Source of the DNA: QPIN01 sp965224575 | GTDB taxonomy: Bacteria; Pseudomonadota; Gammaproteobacteria; Methylococcales; Methylomonadaceae | NCBI GenBank assembly: GCA_965224575.1 | Contig: CBDCZQ010000006.1 | Span: 2,232,001-2,296,000 of the forward strand | Length of the DNA stretch: 64,000 nucleotides | Direction of reading: 5' to 3' | Shown: positions 8,649 to 16,189 of the stretch, piece by piece | How the letters are laid out: each line of letters begins with the position of its first letter | How positions within the stretch are numbered: the first letter of the stretch is position 1 | The notes under the pieces: generated by a model | The model's input: only the letters and a program-made list of their open reading frames with translations | Told to the model about the DNA's origin: nothing | The model's database searches: none | Position numbers and translations under genes: made by a program

Positions 8649-10538
8649 TTAATTTGTTACCCTAAAAACTCTAATCGCCTCTTTTTTTCCTCGCAGTGTT
8701 ATATTTCCTACCGCTTCAACTTGAAACTGGTTTCCAATGTGTTGCAGGGTTTCTCCACCAATTAATAGGCGGCAAGGTTGCTTAAAATAATCGGGTTTAA
8801 ATTGGGTTTTATCAAACCCTTCTAGGCGAGCCGCTATATTGACGGTATCACCATGAATGGTATATTCCATTCGATCTTTATCGCCAATGTTCCCTGTTGC
8901 TAAGGAGCCTGTATATAATCCAATACGCATACCAACTGGGGGTAAGCCTTGTTCTGCCCATTTTTTATTTAACTCAATCAATTTTTTTTCCATTGCTAAT
9001 GCACAATTTACTGCATTAATAGCATCCTGTTGAATTTCTGTTTTGGATTGCCGAGGGACGGGTATACCAAAGGCACCAAAGATGGCGTCGCCAATAAAAC
9101 GGATAACAACCCCTTTGTGGACGGCGACTAGAGGAGTCATGCCTTCTAAATAGTCATTTAGCCAATTGAATAAAGTTTCAGGGTCTAGTTCTTCGGCTAT
9201 GGTGGTAAAGTGTTGTATATCGGTAAACATTACTGTAGCTATGGTTTTTTGAGGAAGAGGGCGACCTTTTGCAAAAAACTGATCGTGGTTTTGCCAGATT
9301 TCTTCAGCAATTTCTGGTGCAACATGTTTAGAAAACAAGTTCATTAATAACGCTCGATCTTTCTTTTCTTGAGAGGCTTTGTAGGCAGTTGTCAATATGC
9401 TAGAAAGAAGCCATGCAATAGCTGGCGTTGAACTAATTAACCAGATATTGTTAGCAAAAAGTTGGTCTGTTACTAAGAATATTATTCCCAGTCCTGCTAT
9501 CCAGACCATAATTTGTTGCGATAAAGAGAGTTGGAGTTGACTGAAATATCCACCTAAAAAAGTCCATAGAAATAGCCACAATATTTCTTGCAAATCTGTT
9601 GCTGTGTTCAAGGTGGATTGCTTTTGCTGAGCAAACCTAATGAGTTGGTCTGCTATTGCAGCATGAAGTAGTACGCCACTAACGGGTTGCTTATCTTCTG
9701 ATGTTTTACTACACGGTGTAAGCGCATAATCTTTATGGCTTGCTGCCACCGTTCCTATTAATACTATTTTATTTTGAAAATCTTCAATCTTAATATTGCC
9801 AGATTGAAAAGTTGCAAGGTCGTAACGGTGGATTGCCTCAGGCGGTGTGCAAAAATCCAAAAGAAATTGAAAGCCATGAATCTCATCGTCTTCATAGCCA
9901 CCATCCGTTGTTTGAAATGGTTTTATTGTGCTTTCGCCAAGATGAAGTTGATGTTCTTTGTCCCAGTGAAATAGCATTGTTTTTTTTTCATCTTGCAAAT
10001 ATTTTATCGCGAGTTGAAATGCTAAAGAATAGAAGATAGTTTTGTTGTCATCAAAATAGAGTATGCCTCGGCGAACAACATTGTCTCTATCAACAGGCAG
10101 ATCGGATAACCCTGTTTGATCTGTGTTTTTAAGCGCGGGGGGAGGGGAAAACCCTTTTTGTTCTTTGTTGCCAAATTTAGTTGTGACAACAATGTTTTGA
10201 TGATTAAGGAAGAGTTTTTCCAGTTCTTTGTAGCCAGGAGGTACAGGGAAATCTCGATAGGCATCAATACCAATGACTTTAGCTTTATATTCTAAAAGTT
10301 TTGAGAGTATGCTTGCCAGTAGGGCATCAGAAATTTCCCAACGATTTTGTTTGCGAAAATCATCCTCGGTTAAAGTGATAACAGTGACAGGAGAGCTTTG
10401 TACTTTTGCTGGATAGTTTTGAAGAAGGTGGTCGTAGACATATAATTCCAAAAACTCTAGTTTGCTGCTTTTGTAGAGTGATAAAACGGACAGAAAAACG
10501 AGAGTAAGAATTAAAAGTTGTGCAGTGTTATTCTTCAT
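8649..10538 (-). CDS. CHASE2-domain class III adenylate/guanylate cyclase
   Basis: 629 residues. One N-terminal membrane segment (about 7-24) is followed by an extracytoplasmic CHASE2 sensor (about 30-305; VTVITLTEDDF, IGIDAYRDFPV), three further hydrophobic segments (about 318-390) and a cytoplasmic cyclase domain. The cyclase has both metal-binding Asp (VMFTDIQHF, D440; GDAIFGAFG, D484) and the EYTIHGDTVNIAARLE segment, so it should be active. The likely reaction is ATP to cAMP. It lies 26 bases downstream of a Crp-family gene on the same strand, suggesting a local cAMP circuit, with the two-partner secretion genes following downstream. What CHASE2 senses is unknown. ATP rather than GTP preference is inferred from the family only. 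Confidence 0.92.
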   Translation of the reverse strand: MKNNTAQLLILTLVFLSVLSLYKSSKLEFLELYVYDHLLQNYPAKVQSSPVTVITLTEDDFRKQNRWEISDALLASILSKLLEYKAKVIGIDAYRDFPVPPGYKELEKLFLNHQNIVVTTKFGNKEQKGFSPPPALKNTDQTGLSDLPVDRDNVVRRGILYFDDNKTIFYSLAFQLAIKYLQDEKKTMLFHWDKEHQLHLGESTIKPFQTTDGGYEDDEIHGFQFLLDFCTPPEAIHRYDLATFQSGNIKIEDFQNKIVLIGTVAASHKDYALTPCSKTSEDKQPVSGVLLHAAIADQLIRFAQQKQSTLNTATDLQEILWLFLWTFLGGYFSQLQLSLSQQIMVWIAGLGIIFLVTDQLFANNIWLISSTPAIAWLLSSILTTAYKASQEKKDRALLMNLFSKHVAPEIAEEIWQNHDQFFAKGRPLPQKTIATVMFTDIQHFTTIAEELDPETLFNWLNDYLEGMTPLVAVHKGVVIRFIGDAIFGAFGIPVPRQSKTEIQQDAINAVNCALAMEKKLIELNKKWAEQGLPPVGMRIGLYTGSLATGNIGDKDRMEYTIHGDTVNIAARLEGFDKTQFKPDYFKQPCRLLIGGETLQHIGNQFQVEAVGNITLRGKKEAIRVFRVTN

Positions 10539-10564
10539 AGTTAGGGTAAGAAAAAAGATAGGCG

Positions 10565-11266
10565 TTAATTTGCAATAGCTTCTAATGCATCAATGTCTAT
10601 GATAGTAATGCTAAGGCTTTGTCCACCCAAGGATAATATTTTTTGTTTTTTCCATTGGTTTAATAGTCTGTTAACACTTTCGCGTGATGTGCCAATTTCA
10701 TTACCAATCACTTGCTGTGGTTTTTTCCAATCGAGTAATAAGCCATTTGTTGTTTCTTGTCCTGATTTCTCACTGGCATTTAATAAAAAACGGGCGAGCT
10801 TTATATGAACAGGGAGTAATCCAACTGTCTCAACTCTATCAGAAGTGGTTCTTAATTTTAGGCATAAAGCTTTAAGTAACTCTATTGCAATTTCTGGGTT
10901 TGTTTTTAAAAAAGGAATAAAGTCATTTCGGTTTATCGCTAGTAAAGTGCAGTGGCTTACTGATGTGGCTGTTGCCGATCGTTCGATGCTATCAATGCAA
11001 GCAACTTCACCAAACATCTCGCCTTGGGGAATCGTATTTAAAATAATTTCTTTACCATCTTCAGAATTAGCGCTGATGCTAACTTCCCCTTCAAGTACTG
11101 CGAGTAAACTGTCTCCAGTATCCCCTTTTTGAAAAATAATTTGTCCTTTTGTATAAGAAAATTCGGTGGATAATTTTAAGAGTTGGTTTAGCTCATTTTC
11201 AGTTAGTTTAGAAAACAGGATGTTTTGCGCTAATAATGCGCGTTTTTCAGATAAAGAATGAGCCAT
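10565..11266 (-). CDS. Crp/Fnr-family transcriptional regulator with cyclic-nucleotide domain
   Basis: 233 residues. The N-terminal cyclic-nucleotide-binding domain (about 15-125) has the phosphate-binding cassette GEMFGEVACIDSIERSATA, including the Arg-Ser pair (R96, S97) that contacts cyclic phosphate. The C-terminal winged helix has QQVIGNEIGTSRESVNRLL, whose recognition helix keeps the R-E-x-x-x-R pattern of E. coli CRP. There are no N-terminal Cys for an FNR iron-sulfur cluster. It is therefore most likely a cAMP-responsive regulator working with the cyclase encoded 26 bases downstream. A good ribosome site (AGAGGGA) precedes the ATG at 11266. Targets are unknown; the secretion genes next door are obvious candidates (inference). 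Confidence 0.9.
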   Translation of the reverse strand: MAHSLSEKRALLAQNILFSKLTENELNQLLKLSTEFSYTKGQIIFQKGDTGDSLLAVLEGEVSISANSEDGKEIILNTIPQGEMFGEVACIDSIERSATATSVSHCTLLAINRNDFIPFLKTNPEIAIELLKALCLKLRTTSDRVETVGLLPVHIKLARFLLNASEKSGQETTNGLLLDWKKPQQVIGNEIGTSRESVNRLLNQWKKQKILSLGGQSLSITIIDIDALEAIAN

Positions 11267-11283
11267 AATGGAGTCCCTCTTAG

Positions 11284-11303
11284 ATGTAGATTTTATTTTA
11301 CAT
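11284..11303. promoter_or_regulatory. ATGTA-N10-TACAT inverted repeat upstream of the Crp-family gene
   Basis: A perfect 5-bp inverted repeat with a 10-base spacer lies 18 bases upstream of the regulator's ATG. It could be an autoregulatory operator, but the spacing is not that of a canonical CRP site (TGTGA-N6-TCACA), and AT-rich DNA gives such repeats by chance. Confidence 0.2.
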
Positions 11304-11439
11304 GAGGATTGCTTAGGAATAAGAATTAAGTGTAATTTTAAATGATTGAAAGATAAAACAGTAAATTTACAAAAGGAATATGAAGGTTTATGAGTTAGTG
11401 CGATACAATGCCATCATTATGATTTAGCATTCAAAACAG

Positions 11440-12282
11440 ATGATAGAAATAGGTAAATTTAATCAGCTTAAAATTATTAAGTTGTACGCTAAAGAAATAC
11501 ATTTAGATGGTGGAGATTTAGGTGAGGTGTTATTACCAATAACTGATGCGCCTAAAGAAAGTAAGGTGGGTGAGCAGCTCAACGTTTTTGTGTATGCAGA
11601 TGCGAAGGATTCATTAGTTGCAACGACTAAATTACCCTATGCTCAGGTTGATGATATTGCTTGGCTAAAGTGCGTTTCTGTTAGTGCGGTAGGTGCATTT
11701 TTAGATTGGGGTTTAGCTAAGGATTTATTGCTTCCCTATAGTGAGCAAACATCAAAAGTGGTAGAAGGCCGATCTTGTCTAGTGAAAGTTTTTTTGGATG
11801 AAAGTAACCGTGTTGCTGCATCTATGTTATTGGATGATTTTCTTCAGGAAGAGGCTTTTTATTTTAAACAAGGGCAAAAAGTTGATTTGATTATTGCCGA
11901 TGAAACAGATTTAGGTTACAAAGCGGTTATTAATAATGAGTTTTGGGGGGTTCTTTATAGGAATGAGATTTTTCAAAAGTTAAGAAAAGGCCAAAAAACA
12001 GTTGGTTATATTAAAAAGATTAGAGAAGATAATAAAATTGACTTAGTTCTGCAAGTCGCCAAATATACTGATAAAGTCGATTCAGTAACAGAAAAAATTC
12101 TTTCTAAACTTAAAACTCAAGGAGGGGTGATGTTAATTACTGACAAAAGTCCACCCGAAGAGATCTATAAATTTTTTGGCGTTAGTAAAAAAGTGTTTAA
12201 ACAATCTATCGGCACACTCTATAAAAAACGTATTATTTCTATTGATAAAGGTAGTATCAGTTTGGTAGATAAAAGTGAGTAA
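11440..12282 (+). CDS. cvfB: CvfB-like S1-domain RNA-binding protein
   Basis: 280 residues, the usual length for the CvfB/YitL family. It has a degenerate first S1-like fold (about 1-65), a clear S1 segment around residue 75-90 (CVSVSAVGAFLDWGLAKDLLLP), a third region (about 140-210) ending in IREDNKIDLVLQ and a C-terminal winged helix (about 225-280; GVSKKVFKQSIGTLYKKRII). This order is that of CvfB, an RNA-binding virulence and expression regulator in Firmicutes; its proteobacterial role is poorly known. The start of the next gene overlaps the end by 8 bases, so the two are probably translationally coupled. The first gene in the likely cvfB-thioesterase-parC unit. Confidence 0.85.
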   Translation: MIEIGKFNQLKIIKLYAKEIHLDGGDLGEVLLPITDAPKESKVGEQLNVFVYADAKDSLVATTKLPYAQVDDIAWLKCVSVSAVGAFLDWGLAKDLLLPYSEQTSKVVEGRSCLVKVFLDESNRVAASMLLDDFLQEEAFYFKQGQKVDLIIADETDLGYKAVINNEFWGVLYRNEIFQKLRKGQKTVGYIKKIREDNKIDLVLQVAKYTDKVDSVTEKILSKLKTQGGVMLITDKSPPEEIYKFFGVSKKVFKQSIGTLYKKRIISIDKGSISLVDKSE

Positions 12283-12772
12283 ACAAGAAAAATCGTTAAC
12301 AATGACGGTATTAATGACGCCAGATATGGCTAATTTTTCGGGACATGTTCATGGCGGTTCGCTTTTAAAACTACTGGATCAAGTGGCTTATGCCTGTGCT
12401 GCAAAATATTGTAGACAATATGTTGTCACTATGTCTTTGGATCAAGTGTTTTTTAAACAAAAAGTTGAAGTGGGTGAGTTAGTCACTTTTTATGCCAATG
12501 TCAATTATGTTGGCTCATCGTCGATGGAGATAGGTATTAGAGTCGTTGCTGAAGACCTAAGGTCAGATGAAAAAAGACATACGACATCATGTTATTTTAC
12601 GATGGTTGCGGTAGATGATCAGGGAAAGTCAGTCAAAGTAGCTCCTTTAGAGTTAACTTCTGAGTTAGATAAACAATTATTTGAAGCAGGTGCAATGCGC
12701 CGAAGATTGCGGAAAGAAAATATGAAAAAAAATGCAGAGTTGCATGTGGAAATATCAAAGGAAGATTTGTAA
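12275..12772 (+). CDS. Acyl-CoA thioesterase, hotdog fold (YciA/BACH-like)
   Basis: 165 residues with the single hotdog domain of acyl-CoA hydrolases: MTPDMANFSGHVHGGSLLKLLDQ carries the G-x-V-x-GG-x-LL-x-x-xD active-site helix (Asp in LLDQ), and VTMSLDQVFFKQKVEVGELV follows. It would hydrolyse acyl-CoA to free fatty acid and CoA in the cytoplasm; chain-length preference cannot be told. It starts with GTG inside the end of the upstream cvfB-like gene and stops 2 bases before parC, so the three genes probably share one transcript. A C-terminal basic tail (RRRLRKENMKK) is longer than the core fold needs. Confidence 0.88.
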   Translation: MSKQEKSLTMTVLMTPDMANFSGHVHGGSLLKLLDQVAYACAAKYCRQYVVTMSLDQVFFKQKVEVGELVTFYANVNYVGSSSMEIGIRVVAEDLRSDEKRHTTSCYFTMVAVDDQGKSVKVAPLELTSELDKQLFEAGAMRRRLRKENMKKNAELHVEISKEDL

Positions 12773-12774
12773 TT

Positions 12775-15012
12775 ATGGGAATACAAGATAACTTTGAACA
12801 ATTACCTTTAAAAGATTTTGCTGAGAAGGCGTATCTGGATTATTCCATGTACGTGATTTTAGATAGGGCGCTACCACATATTGGTGATGGCTTAAAACCA
12901 GTACAGAGACGAATTGTTTATGCGATGTCTGAACTGGGTTTGAATGCATTGGCTAAATTTAAAAAATCGGCTAGAACCGTTGGGGATGTGTTGGGTAAGT
13001 ATCATCCGCATGGTGATTCCGCTTGTTATGAAGCCATGGTTATTATGGCGCAAAGTTTTTCTTATCGTTATCCATTAATTGATGGACAGGGGAATTGGGG
13101 TTCATCAGATGATCCTAAGTCATTTGCTGCAATGCGGTATACCGAATCCCGTTTGACTGCTTATGCTAATACTTTACTGAGTGAATTAGGGCAGGGTACA
13201 GTTGATTGGGTTGATAATTTTGATGGGACTTTACAAGAGCCTGTTTTATTACCCGCTCGATTACCTAATATTATATTAAACGGAACAATGGGTATCGCGG
13301 TGGGAATGGCAACGGATATTCCACCACATAATCTTCGTGAAGTGGTTAATGCCTGTCTTCTGCTTTTAGATGAGCCAGATTCAACATTAGATGCTTTGAT
13401 GACTCATATTAAAGGCCCAGATTATCCGACTTCTGCTGAAATTATCACTTCAAGTGAGGATATTAAGCAAATGTACGGCACCGGTAATGGCTCTATAAAA
13501 ATGCGGGCAATATATGAAGTTGAAGAAAATAATGTGGTGATTACTGCATTACCGCATCAGGTTTCTGGATCTAAATTACTGGAGCAGATTGCCGCTCAAA
13601 TGCTGGCTAAAAAATTACCCATGGTTGAAGATTTAAGAGATGAGTCTGATCATGAAAACCCGACACGCTTGGTGATAATTCCAAAATCAAAAAGAGCAGA
13701 TATTGATTCTGTGATGTCTCATTTATTTGCCACAACCGATCTTGAAAAAAATTACCGTGTCAATATAAATATGATTGGCCTGAGTGGTAAACCTGTCGTT
13801 AAAAATTTACTGACAATTTTAACAGAATGGTTACAGTTTAGAACCGAGACAGTGCGTAGACGATTACAACACCGCTTGGAAAAAGTGTTAGCTAGATTAC
13901 ATATTCTAGATGCGCTTTTAATTGCTTTTTTAAATATTGATGAAGTGATTGCGATTATCAGGGAACACGATAAACCTAAACCAGTATTGATGGAGCGGTT
14001 TAGTATTAGTGATATTCAGGCGGAAGCAATTCTGGAATTAAAGCTACGTCATTTAGCTAAGCTTGAAGAAATGAAAATCAAGGGTGAGCAGGATGAGCTT
14101 GAAAAAGAACGGCAGGCACTGGAAAAAACTTTGGGTTCCAAGCGATTATTGAACCGTCTGATTAAAACAGAGCTTGAACGAGATTCTGAAAAATATGGTG
14201 ATGATAGACGATCACCTATTGTAGAAAGAAGCGTATCAAAAGCGTTAGATACTACAGCATTGATAAGTAATGAGCCTTTGACGATTATATTGTCACAAAA
14301 AGGTTGGATTAGAGCAGCAAAAGGCCATGATATTGATGTGCAAAGCTTAAATTATCGTTCAGGCGATAAATATCTGGGTTCTGCGAAGGGTCGATCAACG
14401 CAGCCTATTTATATTCTGGATTCGACGGGTCGTGTTTATAATACTTCGACTCATGATTTGCCATCAGCCAGAAGCCAGGGTGAGCCACTTACTGGGCGAT
14501 TAAAGCCTGTTGCTGGTTCCTTATTTTCTCACCTGTTTGCAGGGCAGCCCGAAGATTGGTATTTGTTAGTTAGTAATACTGGTTATGGTTTTAGAGTTCA
14601 GTTAAAAGATTTACAAAGTAAAAATAAAGCTGGAAAATCTGCAATTACCCTTAAAGCCGATACAAAAGCATTAGCACCTATAGAGATACAAAATGATTCT
14701 GATCTGGTTGCTGTCGCAACTTTACAAGGGCGATTGCTAATATTTCCAATCATGGAATTACCTGCATTAGCTAAAGGAAAAGGCAATAAATTAATACAAA
14801 TACCCCCAGCTGATTTTGCCTCAGATAAGGATGAAGTAGTTTCAGCCGCAGTTGTTTCTGAGGGTGGTACGTTAAAAATTATTTCAGGAAAAAGACATCT
14901 TTCACTTAAATCGAATGATATAGAAGCGTATATGGGTAGTAGGGCTAAAAGAGGGGCTGCACTACCAAGAGGGTTTCAGCGTGTTGATGCTTTGGAAAGT
15001 TTAAATGTTTGA
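12775..15012 (+). CDS. parC: DNA topoisomerase IV subunit A
   Basis: 745 residues, the right length for ParC and shorter than GyrA. The winged-helix region contains GKYHPHGDSACYEAM, with the Ser and Glu (E. coli S80 and E84) whose change gives quinolone resistance both wild type, and AAMRYTESRL with the catalytic Tyr that links to the 5' DNA end. A coiled-coil tower (about 360-480) and a C-terminal beta-pinwheel follow; no GyrA box is present, which supports ParC over GyrA. It decatenates daughter chromosomes together with ParE, whose gene is not in this window. It starts 2 bases after the thioesterase stop and is followed by a strong terminator. Confidence 0.95.
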   Translation: MGIQDNFEQLPLKDFAEKAYLDYSMYVILDRALPHIGDGLKPVQRRIVYAMSELGLNALAKFKKSARTVGDVLGKYHPHGDSACYEAMVIMAQSFSYRYPLIDGQGNWGSSDDPKSFAAMRYTESRLTAYANTLLSELGQGTVDWVDNFDGTLQEPVLLPARLPNIILNGTMGIAVGMATDIPPHNLREVVNACLLLLDEPDSTLDALMTHIKGPDYPTSAEIITSSEDIKQMYGTGNGSIKMRAIYEVEENNVVITALPHQVSGSKLLEQIAAQMLAKKLPMVEDLRDESDHENPTRLVIIPKSKRADIDSVMSHLFATTDLEKNYRVNINMIGLSGKPVVKNLLTILTEWLQFRTETVRRRLQHRLEKVLARLHILDALLIAFLNIDEVIAIIREHDKPKPVLMERFSISDIQAEAILELKLRHLAKLEEMKIKGEQDELEKERQALEKTLGSKRLLNRLIKTELERDSEKYGDDRRSPIVERSVSKALDTTALISNEPLTIILSQKGWIRAAKGHDIDVQSLNYRSGDKYLGSAKGRSTQPIYILDSTGRVYNTSTHDLPSARSQGEPLTGRLKPVAGSLFSHLFAGQPEDWYLLVSNTGYGFRVQLKDLQSKNKAGKSAITLKADTKALAPIEIQNDSDLVAVATLQGRLLIFPIMELPALAKGKGNKLIQIPPADFASDKDEVVSAAVVSEGGTLKIISGKRHLSLKSNDIEAYMGSRAKRGAALPRGFQRVDALESLNV

Positions 15013-15026
15013 AGAATAATAAAGTA

Positions 15027-15061
15027 AAAAAAGCGCATAGCATAATACGATGCGCTTTTTT
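15027..15061. terminator. Bidirectional Rho-independent terminator between parC and aqpZ
   Basis: A 12-bp perfect stem (AAAAAAGCGCAT at 15027-15038 with ATGCGCTTTTTT at 15050-15061) encloses an 11-base loop. It ends in a T run on both strands, so it can serve parC from the left and aqpZ from the right. Confidence 0.85.
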
Positions 15062-15083
15062 GTTAGAAAAAGAACAATATATT

Positions 15084-15788
15084 TTAGACAGATTCTTCTG
15101 TTTCAAACCATCGATAGACGATTCCAGCCAAAATAGCGCCAACAATCGGAGCTACCCAAAAAAGCCACAATTGAGATATAGCCCAGTCACCCTGAAAAAT
15201 AGCAACAGCCGTACTTCTTGCTGGGTTTACTGATGTATTTGTTACTGGAATACTGATAAGGTGAATCAAAGTAAGACCAAGACCAATGGCAATAGGAGCA
15301 AAGCCCTGAGGAGCGCGTTTATCTGTTGCACCTAAAATGATGATTAGAAACATAAATGTCATCGCAATTTCTGTTACTAGTGCTGCTGTTAGGCTGTATC
15401 CACCAGGAGAGTGTTCTCCATAACCATTAGATGCAAAGCCTCCTGCTGACGCATCAAAACCAGCTTGTCCAGAAGCAATAAGGTATAAGATTGCTGCTCC
15501 CGCAATACCGCCAGCTACTTGTGCAGCAATATATGGGCCGAGTTCAGCTGTTGAAAATCTGCCTCCAGACCAAAGACCTAATGAAACGGCAGGATTAAGA
15601 TGGCAACCAGAAATATGGCCAATAGCAAACGCCATTGTCAATACTGTAAGTCCGAAGGCCAAGGATACGCCTAATAGGCCGATACCGACATCTGGAAATG
15701 TTGCTGCAAGAACCGCACTACCACATCCTCCAAGTACCAGCCAAAGGGTACCAATAAATTCTGCACTGATTTTTTTTATTAATGACAT
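15084..15788 (-). CDS. aqpZ: Aquaporin Z, water channel
   Basis: 234 residues with six membrane helices and both NPA half-helices: HLNPAVSLG (N65-A67) and SVNPARSTAVAIFQG (N188-A190). The narrow-filter residues of water-selective AqpZ are present: His at 176 (LTLIHLIS) and Arg at 191 directly after the second NPA. The second NPA region matches E. coli AqpZ almost residue for residue. It is an inner-membrane tetrameric channel for rapid water flux under osmotic change. The ribosome site GAGAGGT precedes the ATG. Monocistronic by appearance: a shared terminator downstream and 400 bases of non-coding DNA upstream. Confidence 0.95.
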   Translation of the reverse strand: MSLIKKISAEFIGTLWLVLGGCGSAVLAATFPDVGIGLLGVSLAFGLTVLTMAFAIGHISGCHLNPAVSLGLWSGGRFSTAELGPYIAAQVAGGIAGAAILYLIASGQAGFDASAGGFASNGYGEHSPGGYSLTAALVTEIAMTFMFLIIILGATDKRAPQGFAPIAIGLGLTLIHLISIPVTNTSVNPARSTAVAIFQGDWAISQLWLFWVAPIVGAILAGIVYRWFETEESV

Positions 15789-16140
15789 TTTTTACCTCTC
15801 TCTTTGTGAATATAAAATTCTACTTTAGGTGAATAAGTTTAATCACCTAAATTTTATTTTACACCACTGTATATATATATTGTCAATAATAACTTGAAGT
15901 TAGCATTGCTATCTCAAATAATTCTAGGGTTGGGTGCTTTTATAATATGAATTCTATTGGCTGATATTTATGTGTGATAAGTTAAGAATCATCTTTATCT
16001 TCAATATTATCAGGGTGTGAGAGTTACATGTTAGTAACATAAAGGCAAGATGAATGGGGTTGTGTTTGATTCTAGTAGAATAATCTTCGTCTAGAATAAT
16101 GTGCTAAAGGGGTAGAGCAGAGATTGCTAGAAATTTTAGA
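15789..16140. other. Intergenic DNA upstream of aqpZ
   Basis: No reading frame of note. It must contain the aqpZ promoter (minus strand); an AT-rich TA run lies near 15868. I could not pick -35 and -10 boxes with confidence. Confidence 0.4.
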
Positions 16141-16175
16141 TATTCTTCAGCTACTTGATTAGTAGCTGAAGAATA
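16141..16175 (-). terminator. Strong hairpin downstream of rne
   Basis: A perfect 15-bp stem (TATTCTTCAGCTACT with AGTAGCTGAAGAATA) and a 5-base loop lie just after the rne stop at 16190. There is no long T run on the minus strand, so it may be an atypical terminator or a 3' stabilising hairpin for the rne mRNA. Confidence 0.65.
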
Positions 16176-16189
16176 TAATTGTTCTTTAT

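Noticed and set aside
11284..11303. Canonical CRP binding site upstream of the Crp-family gene
   Set aside because: The inverted repeat there is ATGTA-N10-TACAT, which does not match TGTGA-N6-TCACA; kept only as a weak candidate operator.
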